From positions 1 to 6,849 of the forward strand of contig DUTZ01000436.1 in the NCBI GenBank assembly GCA_012841845.1: a DNA stretch of 6,849 nt, in the 5' to 3' direction. Positions 1 to 6,373 of the stretch are shown one piece after another. How positions within the stretch are numbered: position 1 is the stretch's first letter; each line of letters begins with the position of its first letter. The notes under the pieces were generated by a model that ran no database searches, was not told the origin of the DNA, and saw only the letters and a list, made by a program, of their open reading frames with translations. This DNA comes from Actinomycetales bacterium. GTDB lineage: Bacteria > Actinomycetota > Actinomycetes > Mycobacteriales > Mycobacteriaceae. Both the position numbers and the translations under genes were made by a program.

Positions 1-650
1 GGACCCGCCGCCACCGCCGCCGGGAGCGGCCCGTCGGCGATCCACCGGACCAGGGCGTCGTGGTCGACCCGGCCGGCCGCGGCCACCACCACCTCGCCCG
101 CGCGGAGCACCCGGCGGTGGAACGCGCGCAGGGTGTCGGCGTCGAGCTCCCCCACCGACTCCTCGGTGCCGATGATCGACCGCCCGAGCGGGTCATCGCC
201 CAGCACCTCGGCGGTGACGAGCTCGCACGCGAGGTCCTCGGGGTCGTCGGCACGCCCGGCCAACTCGTCGAGCACCACGTCCCGCTCGACCTCCACGTCG
301 TCCGGCGTGCACGAGCCGTTGGCCACCACGTCCACGAGCAGGTCCACGGCCGTCGCCAGCCCCTCCGCCGGCACGTGGACGTGATAGCAGGTGTGTTCAC
401 GGCCGGTGTAGGCGTTGAGGTCGCCGCCCAGCAGGTCGATCCGCTCGGAGATCTCCCTGCCGGACGCCGACGCTGTCCGCTTGAACAGGACGTGCTCGAG
501 GAAGTGGGCGGCGCCGTGCTCGGCGGGCCCCTCGTCCGCCGACCCGGCGGCGAGCCACACCCCGACCGCCGCCGTGTGGCACCACGGCAGGTCCTCGGTC
601 ACGACCCGGATCCCGGGGATCGACCGGTCCACCCTGATCGTCGTACCCAC
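1..650 (-). CDS. pepR: M16 family zinc metallopeptidase (PepR-like), 3' end cut by window
   Basis: N-terminal 216 residues of an M16 (pitrilysin/processing-peptidase) zinc peptidase; the rest lies beyond position 1. Family members usually have about 420-440 residues, so roughly the first half is present. Seen directly: the inverted zinc motif HFLEH at residues 49-53 (ligands H49 and H53, catalytic E52), the family motif G-x-L-N-A-Y-T around 76-82, and VVLDEL with E129 as the likely third zinc ligand, 75 residues after H53. By family knowledge this is a cytosolic peptidase cutting small peptides or protein segments; the substrate is unknown. I chose the GTG at 650: a strong Shine-Dalgarno (GGAGGAGG, 659-666) precedes it by 8 nt. 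An in-frame ATG at 668 would add MEEERQ, but it has no ribosome site and sits 2 nt from a strong hairpin. It follows pnp by 74 nt, the order also known in mycobacteria. Family confidence is high; the start is moderately sure. Confidence 0.9.
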   Translation of the reverse strand, partial: MGTTIRVDRSIPGIRVVTEDLPWCHTAAVGVWLAAGSADEGPAEHGAAHFLEHVLFKRTASASGREISERIDLLGGDLNAYTGREHTCYHVHVPAEGLATAVDLLVDVVANGSCTPDDVEVERDVVLDELAGRADDPEDLACELVTAEVLGDDPLGRSIIGTEESVGELDADTLRAFHRRVLRAGEVVVAAAGRVDHDALVRWIADGPLPAAVAAG

Positions 651-658
651 CTGGCGTT

Positions 659-666
659 CCTCCTCC
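659..666 (-). promoter_or_regulatory. Ribosome binding site deciding the M16 peptidase start
   Basis: The minus strand reads GGAGGAGG, a near-perfect anti-16S match, ending 8 nt before the GTG at 650. The upstream in-frame ATG (668-666) overlaps this site, so it cannot use it. This favours GTG 650 as the start. Confidence 0.7.
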
Positions 667-670
667 ATAC

Positions 671-710
671 GACGAGGCACGCACCCCGCGCTCGGGATGC
701 GTGCCTCGTC
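671..710 (-). terminator. Strong stem-loop between pnp and the M16 peptidase gene
   Basis: The arms 671-683 and 698-710 are perfect 13-bp inverted repeats (GACGAGGCACGCA against its complement). After one C/A mismatch, a further 4 bp (685-688 with 693-696) close a 4-nt loop. On the minus strand it starts 14 nt after the pnp stop. No U-tract follows; the next bases lead straight into the Shine-Dalgarno of the next gene. It could be a U-less actinobacterial terminator, an RNA-processing site, or a stabiliser of the pnp mRNA 3' end. The structure is certain on paper; its role is inferred. Confidence 0.6.
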
Positions 711-724
711 TCGGGCGTGTGAGG

Positions 725-2995
725 TCAGTCCTCGGAGCCGGCGTCGTCCGCCGTGGCGTCCGCGGTGTCCTCGGCGTCCTCGGACACGGGGACGAGGCTG
801 ATCTTGCCGCGGTTGTCGATGTCGGCGATCTCGACCTGGATCTTGTCGCCGACGTTGACCACGACCTCCACCTTGTCGACACGCTTGCCGTTGCCGAGCT
901 TGGAGATGTGGACGAGCCCGTCGCGGCCCGGGAGCAGCGAGACGAACGCGCCGAACGGGGCGGTCTTGACGACCGTGCCGAGGAAGCGCTCGCCCACCTT
1001 GGGCAGCTGCGGGTTGGCGATGGCGTTGATCTTGTCGATCGCGGCCTGCGCGGACTCGCCGTCCGTGGCACCGATGTACACGGTGCCGTCGTCCTCGATC
1101 GAGACGCTCGCGCCGGTCTCCTCGGTGATCGAGTTGATCATCTTGCCCTTGGGCCCGATCACCTCGCCGATCTTGTCCACGGGGACCTTGATGGCGATGA
1201 CGCGCGGGGCGTAGGGGCTGAGCTCGTCCGGCTCGTCGATGGCCTCGGCCATGACGTCGAGGATGGTCAGCCGCGCCTCGCGGGCCTGGGTCAGCGCGCC
1301 GGCGAGCACCTCCGAGGGGATGCCGTCGAGCTTGGTGTCCAGCTGCAGGGCCGTGACGAACATGCCCGTGCCGGCGACCTTGAAGTCCATGTCGCCGAAG
1401 GCGTCCTCGGCGCCGAGGATGTCGGTGAGCGCCACGTAGCGGGTCTCACCGTCGACCTCGTCGGACACCAGACCCATCGCGATACCCGCGACCGGCGCCT
1501 TGAGCGGCACGCCGGCGTTGAGCAGCGAGAGGGTCGAGGCGCACACGGAGCCCATCGAGGTGGAGCCGTTGGAGCCGAGGGCCTCGGAGACCTGACGGAT
1601 CGCGTACGGGAACTCCTCGACGCTGGGCAGCACCGGCATCAGGGCGCGCTCGGCGAGCGCGCCGTGGCCGATCTCGCGGCGCTTGGGCGAGCCCACGCGG
1701 CCGGTCTCGCCGGTCGAGTACGGCGGGAAGTTGTAGTGGTGCATGTAGCGCTTGCTGGTCTCCGGGCCGAGCGAGTCCACCTGCTGCGCCATCTTGACCA
1801 TGTCGAGCGTGGTGACGCCCATGATCTGGGTCTCGCCACGCTCGAACAGGGCGGAGCCGTGGGCGCGCGGGATCACTTCGACCTCGGCGGACAGCGCGCG
1901 GATGTCGCGGACGCCGCGGCCGTCGATGCGGAAGTGGTCGGTGAGGATGCGGCGGCGGACGATCTTCTTGGTGAGCGACTTGTAGGCGCCCCCGATCTCG
2001 CCCTCGCGGCCCTCGAAGCGCTCGGCCAGCTGGTCGAGCACCTCGCCCTTGAGCTCGTCCGTCGCGTTCTCGCGCTCCTGCTTGTCGGCGATCGACATGA
2101 TCTCGCCGAGCTTGGCCTCGGCGACCTCGGACACGGCCGCGTAGGCGTCGTCCTGGTACGGCGGGAAGAGCGGGAACTCGCGGGGCTCGGAGGAGCCGGC
2201 GGCGGCCAGCGCCTGCTGGGCGGCACACAGTTCGGCGATGAACGGCTTGGCGGCCTCGAGGCCCTGGGCCACCACGTCCTCGGTCGGCGCCTGCGCGCCG
2301 CCGGCGACCTTCTCGATGACCGTGTCGGTCGCCTCGGCCTCGACCATCATGATCGCGACGTCGGAGTCGGCACCGGACCCCACGACGCGGCCCGCGACGA
2401 CCATGTCGAACACGGCGTCGGAGAGCTGCTCGACGGTCGGGAACGCGACCCACTGTCCCGCGGGATTCGCGGAGGTCGGGATGAGCGCGACGCGGACGCC
2501 GCCGACCGGGCCGGAGAACGGCAGGCCGGAGAGCTGGGTGGAGGCCGAGGCGGCGTTGATCGCCACGACGTCGTAGAGATCCTCGGGGTCGAGGCTCATG
2601 ACGGTGACGACGACCTGGACCTCGTTGCGGAGCCCGTCCACGAACGTCGGGCGCAGCGGACGGTCGATGAGCCGGCAGGTGAGGATGGCGTCCGTGCTGG
2701 GGCGCCCCTCGCGCCGGAAGAACGAGCCGGGGATGCGGCCCGCGGCGTACATCCGCTCCTCGACGTCGATCGTGAGCGGGAAGAAGTCGAAGTGGTCCTT
2801 GGGGTGCTTGCCGGCCGTGGTGGCCGACAGCATCATCGTCTCGTCGTCGAGGTAGGCGACGACCGAGCCGGCGGCCTGCTTGGCGAGGCGTCCGGTCTCG
2901 AAGCGGATCTCGCGGCGACCGAAGTCGCCGTTGTCGATGGTCGCGACGGTCTCGAAGACGCCGTCCTCGACCTCGACGGCCGTGATGTCAGACAT
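725..2995 (-). CDS. pnp: Polynucleotide phosphorylase / guanosine pentaphosphate synthetase I
   Basis: Complete 756-residue PNPase, called gpsI in many actinobacteria. It is a phosphate-dependent 3'-5' exoribonuclease, and a polymerase in reverse, acting in mRNA decay in the cytoplasm as a ring-shaped trimer. Domain order: first RNase PH domain (about 15-150, with FFRREGRPS at 92-100), helical linker (about 250-350), second RNase PH domain (about 355-590), KH domain (about 595-660, GPKG loop at 614-617), S1 domain (about 668-735, [17 protein letters not shown]), then an acidic tail. Catalytic features are intact: GSNGSTSMG at 474-482 (phosphate-binding loop), and D531 and D537, which match E. 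coli D486 and D492. The ATG at 2995 begins [16 protein letters not shown], fits the family N-terminus, and has an AGGA 5 nt upstream. The same frame stays open further upstream, but that part is low-complexity and not PNPase. The gene has its own long leader, with rpsO upstream and an M16 peptidase downstream. Confidence 0.98.
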   Translation of the reverse strand: MSDITAVEVEDGVFETVATIDNGDFGRREIRFETGRLAKQAAGSVVAYLDDETMMLSATTAGKHPKDHFDFFPLTIDVEERMYAAGRIPGSFFRREGRPSTDAILTCRLIDRPLRPTFVDGLRNEVQVVVTVMSLDPEDLYDVVAINAASASTQLSGLPFSGPVGGVRVALIPTSANPAGQWVAFPTVEQLSDAVFDMVVAGRVVGSGADSDVAIMMVEAEATDTVIEKVAGGAQAPTEDVVAQGLEAAKPFIAELCAAQQALAAAGSSEPREFPLFPPYQDDAYAAVSEVAEAKLGEIMSIADKQERENATDELKGEVLDQLAERFEGREGEIGGAYKSLTKKIVRRRILTDHFRIDGRGVRDIRALSAEVEVIPRAHGSALFERGETQIMGVTTLDMVKMAQQVDSLGPETSKRYMHHYNFPPYSTGETGRVGSPKRREIGHGALAERALMPVLPSVEEFPYAIRQVSEALGSNGSTSMGSVCASTLSLLNAGVPLKAPVAGIAMGLVSDEVDGETRYVALTDILGAEDAFGDMDFKVAGTGMFVTALQLDTKLDGIPSEVLAGALTQAREARLTILDVMAEAIDEPDELSPYAPRVIAIKVPVDKIGEVIGPKGKMINSITEETGASVSIEDDGTVYIGATDGESAQAAIDKINAIANPQLPKVGERFLGTVVKTAPFGAFVSLLPGRDGLVHISKLGNGKRVDKVEVVVNVGDKIQVEIADIDNRGKISLVPVSEDAEDTADATADDAGSED

Positions 2996-3216
2996 GGAGT
3001 TCCTGTCGTGTCGGTGGCATGGGGCCGCGCGGCGGGCTCGTCCCGCCGGGGCCGCCGGCGCCGCGCCCCGGGTCCTCCCGGACCGACCTCGGTCTTCGAT
3101 CGAAGCGGTCGGGGCCCGCCTCCCCCGCTCTCGCGGGGGTCGTCGGGTTCCGACAGCCACTACCGAGGACCGCCAATCGGGCCTGTCGAGGCCACCCGGT
3201 GCTCGGGCACCGGCCG
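2996..3216 (-). promoter_or_regulatory. Hairpin-rich leader of pnp (candidate cis-regulatory 5' UTR)
   Basis: If transcription starts near 3216 (inferred from the -10 motif at 3223-3228), pnp has a leader of about 220 nt with no convincing gene. Hairpins seen in order on the minus strand: 3213-3196 (7 bp, CCGA loop); 3139-3122 (CCCCCGC/GCGGGGG, 7 bp, GAGA GNRA loop); a perfect 12-bp palindrome CTTCGATCGAAG at 3094-3105; 3084-3071 (5 bp, GGGA GNRA loop); and 3048-3030 (7 bp, 5-nt loop), which ends about 35 nt before the ATG. PNPase is known to control its own mRNA through a 5' leader in E. coli, with RNase III; a similar role here is inference. High GC makes some hairpins likely by chance. Confidence 0.45.
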
Positions 3217-3222
3217 TCGCCA

Positions 3223-3231
3223 AGGCTACCA
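3223..3231 (-). promoter_or_regulatory. Candidate extended -10 promoter for pnp
   Basis: The minus strand reads TGG-TAGCCT, matching the extended -10 form TGn-TAnnnT of housekeeping actinobacterial sigma factors. The best -35 is poor: TTCGAC at 3244-3249, with a 15-nt spacer. An almost identical element (CTGGTAGCnTT) lies upstream of rpsO, which raises its credibility. It sits after both rpsO stem-loops and would give a leader of about 220 nt. Confidence 0.4.
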
Positions 3232-3258
3232 GGGGGAACGGTCGTCGAACGCATCCCG

Positions 3259-3283
3259 ACGCGCCGGGCGTTCCCCGGCGCGT
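3259..3283 (-). terminator. Second stem-loop downstream of rpsO
   Basis: The arms 3259-3268 and 3274-3283 (ACGCGCCGGG and its complement) form a perfect 10-bp, nearly all G/C stem with a 5-nt loop. No U-tract follows on the minus strand. It lies about 94 nt past the rpsO stop and 10 nt before the weak -35 of the pnp promoter candidate. It may be a backup terminator or an RNase III type processing site for rpsO-pnp read-through RNA. Confidence 0.5.
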
Positions 3284-3317
3284 GGGCGACCCGGCCCCAC
3301 GGCGGGCCGGGAAATGG

Positions 3318-3353
3318 GCCGGTCCCCGACCTCCGGGGAGGGCGGGGACCGGC
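3318..3353 (-). terminator. Terminator-like stem-loop just after rpsO
   Basis: The arms 3318-3327 and 3344-3353 (GCCGGTCCCC and its complement) form a perfect 10-bp stem. An inner CCTC/GAGG stem (3330-3333 with 3338-3341) with a 4-nt loop can stack inside it. On the minus strand it begins 23 nt after the rpsO stop codon. The bases that follow contain only a short TTT, so it is not a textbook U-tract terminator, as is common in actinobacteria. Confidence 0.6.
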
Positions 3354-3376
3354 GAGGAGTGCGGGTGCGGCGCGGT

Positions 3377-3646
3377 TCAGCGGCGCAGGCCGAGGCGCTC
3401 GATGAGCGAGCGGTAGCGCTCGATGTCCGTCTTGGCGACGTACTTGAGCAGGCGACGCCGGCGGCCGACCAGCAGGAGCAGGCCGCGGCGCGAGTGGTGG
3501 TCGTGCTGGTGGGTCTTGAGGTGCTCCGTGAGCTGCGAGATGCGCTTGGTGAGCAGCGCGACCTGCGCCTCGGGCGAGCCGGTGTCGGTCTCGTGGAGGC
3601 CGTACTCCGAGAGGACGGCCTTCTTCTCTTCGCTGGTCAGCGACAT
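3377..3646 (-). CDS. rpsO: 30S ribosomal protein S15
   Basis: Complete 89-residue S15, the usual family length. S15 is a primary binder of the 16S rRNA central domain and starts assembly of the small-subunit platform. Seen directly: [17 protein letters not shown] at about residues 21-37 and the RNA-binding stretch [11 protein letters not shown] around 46-56, followed by the [12 protein letters not shown] helix. The ATG at 3646 has AGGAG 7 nt upstream and gives the expected [13 protein letters not shown]-terminus. It lies 107 nt after ribF and 381 nt before pnp; the rpsO-pnp pairing is old and widespread. It probably has its own promoter near 3723-3753, and two stem-loops follow it, so pnp may be expressed both by read-through and from its own start. 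Confidence 0.97.
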   Translation of the reverse strand: MSLTSEEKKAVLSEYGLHETDTGSPEAQVALLTKRISQLTEHLKTHQHDHHSRRGLLLLVGRRRRLLKYVAKTDIERYRSLIERLGLRR

Positions 3647-3656
3647 GGGGATACTC

Positions 3657-3702
3657 CTGGTTGTTCCAGTCCGCGAAAATGTGTGGCCCCGCCGCCGCGG
3701 AC
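3657..3702 (-). promoter_or_regulatory. Structured rpsO leader (possible S15 autoregulatory site)
   Basis: A perfect 7-bp inverted repeat GTCCGCG/CGCGGAC (3696-3702 with 3669-3675) encloses a 20-nt loop. Next to it, CTGG/CCAG (3666-3669 with 3657-3660) could form a small hairpin with loop AACAA that covers two bases of the AGGAG ribosome site (3654-3658). The two helices share base 3669, so they compete at that point. S15 represses its own mRNA through unrelated leader structures in several bacteria (established knowledge); that this is such a site is inference. Confidence 0.3.
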
Positions 3703-3722
3703 CGCAGGAGGGCCGAGGGGTA

Positions 3723-3753
3723 ACGCTACCAGCCGGTACCCCCGCCGCCCCAA
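3723..3753 (-). promoter_or_regulatory. Candidate rpsO promoter
   Basis: On the minus strand, TTGGGG (3748-3753) is followed after 19 nt by TAGCGT (3723-3728), preceded by TGG (3729-3731). This makes an extended -10 TGn-TAnnnT with a partial -35. It starts directly after the ribF stop and would give a leader of about 70 nt. No terminator lies between ribF and rpsO, so read-through from ribF is also possible. Confidence 0.45.
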
Positions 3754-4725
3754 TCAGGGAGCGTCGGCACCGAGGACGGCGCGGGTCCGGTCGACGTCGC
3801 GACCCATGGCCACGAGCAACTCGTCGACGGAGGAGAACTTCTCCATGGCGCGCACGTGGTCCACGAAGTCGACGGCGGCGAGCCGGCCGTAGAGGTCGGC
3901 GGACTCGTCCAGGACGAAGGCCTCGACGCTGCGGGCCGCGTCGCCGAAGGTCGGGTTGGTGCCCACGGAGATGGCGGCCTGGTAGGCGCGTCCCGGAACG
4001 ATCGTGCCGTCCACGGGCTCGTGGTCCAGGACGGTGAACCACCCCGCGTACACCCCGTCCGCGGGGACGGCCGTGTACTCCGGAAGGTCGAGGTTGGCGG
4101 TCGGGTAGCCGAGGTCGCGGCCGCCGCGGCCGGCTCCGTGGACCACGACCCCCGCCACGCGGTGGGGGCGGCCGAGGATCTCCGCGGCCCCGGCGACGTC
4201 GGCCTCCGAGAGCAGCCGCCGGATCCGCGACGACGAGACCGTCTCCCCTCCCGAGTGCAGGAGGTCGATCACCTCGCACGCGATACCCCGCTCGGCGCAG
4301 AGCCGGCGCATCGTCTCGGGGGTGCCCGCGGCGCGGCGGCCGAAGGTGAAGTTGGTGCCCACCGTGACGGCCCGGCAGCCGAGCCCCTCGACGAGGACGC
4401 GGTCCACGAACTCCTCGGGCTCCCAGGAGGCCATCTCGGTGTCGAAGGGCAGGGCGAAGACGGCCTCGATCCCCATCTCGACGGCGAGCTCGGCGCGCCG
4501 CTCCGGGGTGGTGAGCAGGAGCGGGTGCGTGCCGGGCCGGACGACCTCCACGGGGTGGGGGTCGAAGGTCACCAGGACGGGGCCCGCGCCGAGGGCCCGG
4601 CCGGTCTCCACGGCGTGGGAGACGAGGTCGCGGTGCCCCCGGTGGAGACCGTCGAACACCCCGAGGGCGACGGAGGTCCCGCCGTCGGGGATCACGATCT
4701 CGTCGAACGAACGCCACAATTGCAC
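3754..4725 (-). CDS. ribF: Bifunctional riboflavin kinase / FAD synthetase
   Basis: Complete 323-residue RibF. It phosphorylates riboflavin to FMN and adenylates FMN to FAD. The N-terminal nucleotidyltransferase part shows [10 protein letters not shown] (22-31, the HxGH-like ATP site), TFDPHP (53-58), VGTNFTFG (122-129) and the SSSRIR motif. The C-terminal kinase part shows [17 protein letters not shown] (the PTAN metal/ATP motif), DGVYAGWF, and [12 protein letters not shown] leading to an E-x-F motif (EAF), which normally carries the catalytic glutamate. I chose the GTG at 4725 ([10 protein letters not shown]), since AAGGTGG ends 5 nt upstream and the protein then begins as other actinobacterial RibF proteins do; in-frame GTG 4734 lies inside that ribosome site. 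It begins 23 nt after truB and is probably in its operon. The truB-ribF adjacency is common in bacteria. Confidence 0.96.
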   Translation of the reverse strand: MQLWRSFDEIVIPDGGTSVALGVFDGLHRGHRDLVSHAVETGRALGAGPVLVTFDPHPVEVVRPGTHPLLLTTPERRAELAVEMGIEAVFALPFDTEMASWEPEEFVDRVLVEGLGCRAVTVGTNFTFGRRAAGTPETMRRLCAERGIACEVIDLLHSGGETVSSSRIRRLLSEADVAGAAEILGRPHRVAGVVVHGAGRGGRDLGYPTANLDLPEYTAVPADGVYAGWFTVLDHEPVDGTIVPGRAYQAAISVGTNPTFGDAARSVEAFVLDESADLYGRLAAVDFVDHVRAMEKFSSVDELLVAMGRDVDRTRAVLGADAP

Positions 4726-4748
4726 GGCGACCACCTTACGCCCGGCGG

Positions 4749-5657
4749 TCACAGCCCGGCCGGTCGCATGACCACCACCGGGGAGGCCCGGCGCCCGGAC
4801 TCGGAGACGAGGGCCGCCACCCGGCCGTCCGGCCCCACCGCGGCGACCACCCCGGCGTCCCCCCGGGCCTCGAGCCACCGGCCGTGTCGCAGGCCCTCGG
4901 CCTCGGCGGCGTCGATGTCCCGCCGGGGAAACGAGGCGAGCGCGGCGGCGTCCAGGTCCAGCGACAGCCTCGGCTCCGCCTCGAGCTCCTCCAGGGTCCG
5001 GGCGAGGTCCAGCCCGTACGGGCCGACGGCGGTGCGGCGCAGGGCGGTGAGGTGTCCTCCCACGCCGAGCCCGGCGCCGAGGTCCCGCGCGAGGGCGCGG
5101 ATGTAGGTGCCGGTGGAGCAGTCCACGACGACGTCGAGGTCGACCGTCTCGCCGGAGCGGCGCCGGGCCAGGACCTCGAACCGGGTGACGGTGACGGGGC
5201 GGGCGCGCAGCTCGACCTCCTCGCCCGCGCGCACCCGCTCGTACGCCCGCCGACCGCCGACCTTGATCGCGCTCACCGCGGACGGGACCTGGCTGATCTC
5301 GCCGGTCAGGGCGGCGAGCCCGGCGTCGATCGCCTCGTCCGTCACCCCCGCGGCGTCGACCCGCCCGGTGGTCTCCCCCTCGGCGTCGTCGGTGGACGTG
5401 GTCTCGCCGAGGCGGATCGTGGCCTCGTAGGACTTGGTCTCCAGGGCGAGCAGGCCGAGGAGCTTGGTGGCGCGCTCGATGCCCACCACGAGGACGCCCG
5501 TGGCCATGGGGTCGAGGGTGCCGGCGTGGCCGACCTTGCGGGTGCCGAAGAACCGGCGGAGCCGGGCCACCACGTCGTGGCTGCTCATCCCCCCGGGTTT
5601 GTCGACGACGACGAGGCCGGGCTCGGGTGCGGGGCGGGAGGGGTCGCGGCGGCTCAC
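4749..5657 (-). CDS. truB: tRNA pseudouridine(55) synthase TruB
   Basis: Complete 302-residue TruB, which converts U55 in the T-loop of tRNAs to pseudouridine. Seen directly: [13 protein letters not shown] (18-30), [14 protein letters not shown] (43-56) with the catalytic aspartate D49, the tRNA-binding/structural stretch [12 protein letters not shown], and [15 protein letters not shown], all typical of the family. The C-terminal part ([11 protein letters not shown]) fits the small PUA-like tail seen in actinobacterial TruB. The GTG start at 5657 overlaps the TGA of the phosphopantetheinyl transferase gene in a 4-nt GTGA. Its own ribosome site is poor (GGAG only 2 nt away), so translation probably depends on ribosomes finishing the upstream gene. 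ribF follows after 23 nt. Confidence 0.96.
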   Translation of the reverse strand: MSRRDPSRPAPEPGLVVVDKPGGMSSHDVVARLRRFFGTRKVGHAGTLDPMATGVLVVGIERATKLLGLLALETKSYEATIRLGETTSTDDAEGETTGRVDAAGVTDEAIDAGLAALTGEISQVPSAVSAIKVGGRRAYERVRAGEEVELRARPVTVTRFEVLARRRSGETVDLDVVVDCSTGTYIRALARDLGAGLGVGGHLTALRRTAVGPYGLDLARTLEELEAEPRLSLDLDAAALASFPRRDIDAAEAEGLRHGRWLEARGDAGVVAAVGPDGRVAALVSESGRRASPVVVMRPAGL

Positions 5658-6373
5658 GGCTCCACGCTATCGACCCGGGCGGGGCGGAGCACGATCGCCG
5701 AGACCACGTACCCGTCGCGGACCGCCCAGCGGCCGCGGAGATCGAGGAGGTCGGGCCCGCCGTCGACGGCGTGGGGGTCGATGAGGATCCGGGATCGCAG
5801 CTCGCCCTCGGCGGCGCCGCCCGCCACCCGCGTGGGCACGAGGGTGATGCGGGCGTCGGCGAAGCCCAGCCACCGCCGCGTGAGCGGGAACCACGCCTTG
5901 TAGGTGGCCTCCTTGGCCGTGAACAGGACGCGGTCCCACCGCACGTCCGGCTCCTCCCCCAGTGCCGCGCGGACCCAGGCCGACTCCTCGGGGAGGGCGA
6001 CCGCGTCGAGCACCCCCTCGGGCAGCGGCCCGTGCGGCTCGACGTCGACCCCGAGCGACCGGACGGCGTCCGCGCGCGCCAGCGCCGCCGCGCGTAGTCC
6101 GTCGGTGTGGGTGAGCGTGCCCACCACCCCGGCGGGCCAGACGGGCATCCCGCGCCCGCCCCGCACGACCGGCGCGGCGGGGAGGCCGAGCCGGTGCATC
6201 GCCTCGCGGGCGCAGGCGCGGGCGGCCGCGAACTCGATGCGTCGGCTCTCCACGGCGCCGCCGATCTGGTCGGCCCCCACCGGGTGGAGGGCGGCGAGTG
6301 CGTCGGCGTCGGACAGGCCCACCTCGTCGAAGGTCACGGCCACCACGTCGTCGGGCAGGACGTCCCTGATCAC
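5654..6373 (-). CDS. pptT: 4'-phosphopantetheinyl transferase, PptT type
   Basis: Complete 239-residue Sfp/PptT-type enzyme. It moves 4'-phosphopantetheine from coenzyme A to a serine of acyl or peptidyl carrier proteins. In mycobacteria, PptT activates polyketide synthases (including the mycolate condensase Pks13) and siderophore synthetases; a similar role here is inferred. Seen directly: [16 protein letters not shown] (44-59), the [14 protein letters not shown] stretch (79-92), the metal-binding GVDVE (108-112: D110, E112), and [11 protein letters not shown] (151-161) with K154 and E155. Length is close to the roughly 227 residues of M. tuberculosis PptT. The GTG start at 6373 overlaps the upstream TGA (GTGA), with GGAGGAGG (6378-6385) 4 nt upstream. 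The stop overlaps the truB start in the same way. All key residues are present. Confidence 0.94.
   Translation of the reverse strand: MIRDVLPDDVVAVTFDEVGLSDADALAALHPVGADQIGGAVESRRIEFAAARACAREAMHRLGLPAAPVVRGGRGMPVWPAGVVGTLTHTDGLRAAALARADAVRSLGVDVEPHGPLPEGVLDAVALPEESAWVRAALGEEPDVRWDRVLFTAKEATYKAWFPLTRRWLGFADARITLVPTRVAGGAAEGELRSRILIDPHAVDGGPDLLDLRGRWAVRDGYVVSAIVLRPARVDSVEP

Noticed and set aside
3094..3105. The palindrome CTTCGATCGAAG as a repressor operator
   Set aside because: It is a single copy with no matching half-sites elsewhere in the window and no regulator nearby. I left it as part of the leader description.
2996..3223. N-terminal extension of pnp in the same open frame (about 76 codons)
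   Set aside because: The added sequence is Pro/Arg/Gly-rich and unlike any PNPase N-terminus. The ATG at 2995 gives the family start and has an AGGA at proper spacing.
2988..3254. Small 88-codon minus-strand frame in the rpsO-pnp gap
   Set aside because: No ribosome site, low-complexity product, no signal peptide or lipobox, overlaps the pnp start and the hairpin region.
701..3892. A 1063-codon open frame on the plus strand
   Set aside because: It runs antisense to pnp and rpsO. The product is an R/G/D/L/V-rich low-complexity sequence with no motif, as expected when a high-GC gene is read on the opposite strand with few stop codons.
3377..4717. 446-codon minus-strand frame that ends in rpsO and covers ribF out of frame
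   Set aside because: Only its last 89 codons are S15. The upstream part is the ribF region read in the wrong frame (Arg/Pro-rich), so it is not a fusion.
3856..5106. 416-codon plus-strand frame opposite ribF and truB
   Set aside because: Antisense shadow; no recognisable domain, and both minus-strand genes have clear family motifs throughout.
5627..6097. Plus-strand frames opposite pptT (5627-6097, 5904-6722, 6107-6532)
   Set aside because: Low-complexity shadows of pptT and the phosphoesterase; no ribosome sites or domains seen.
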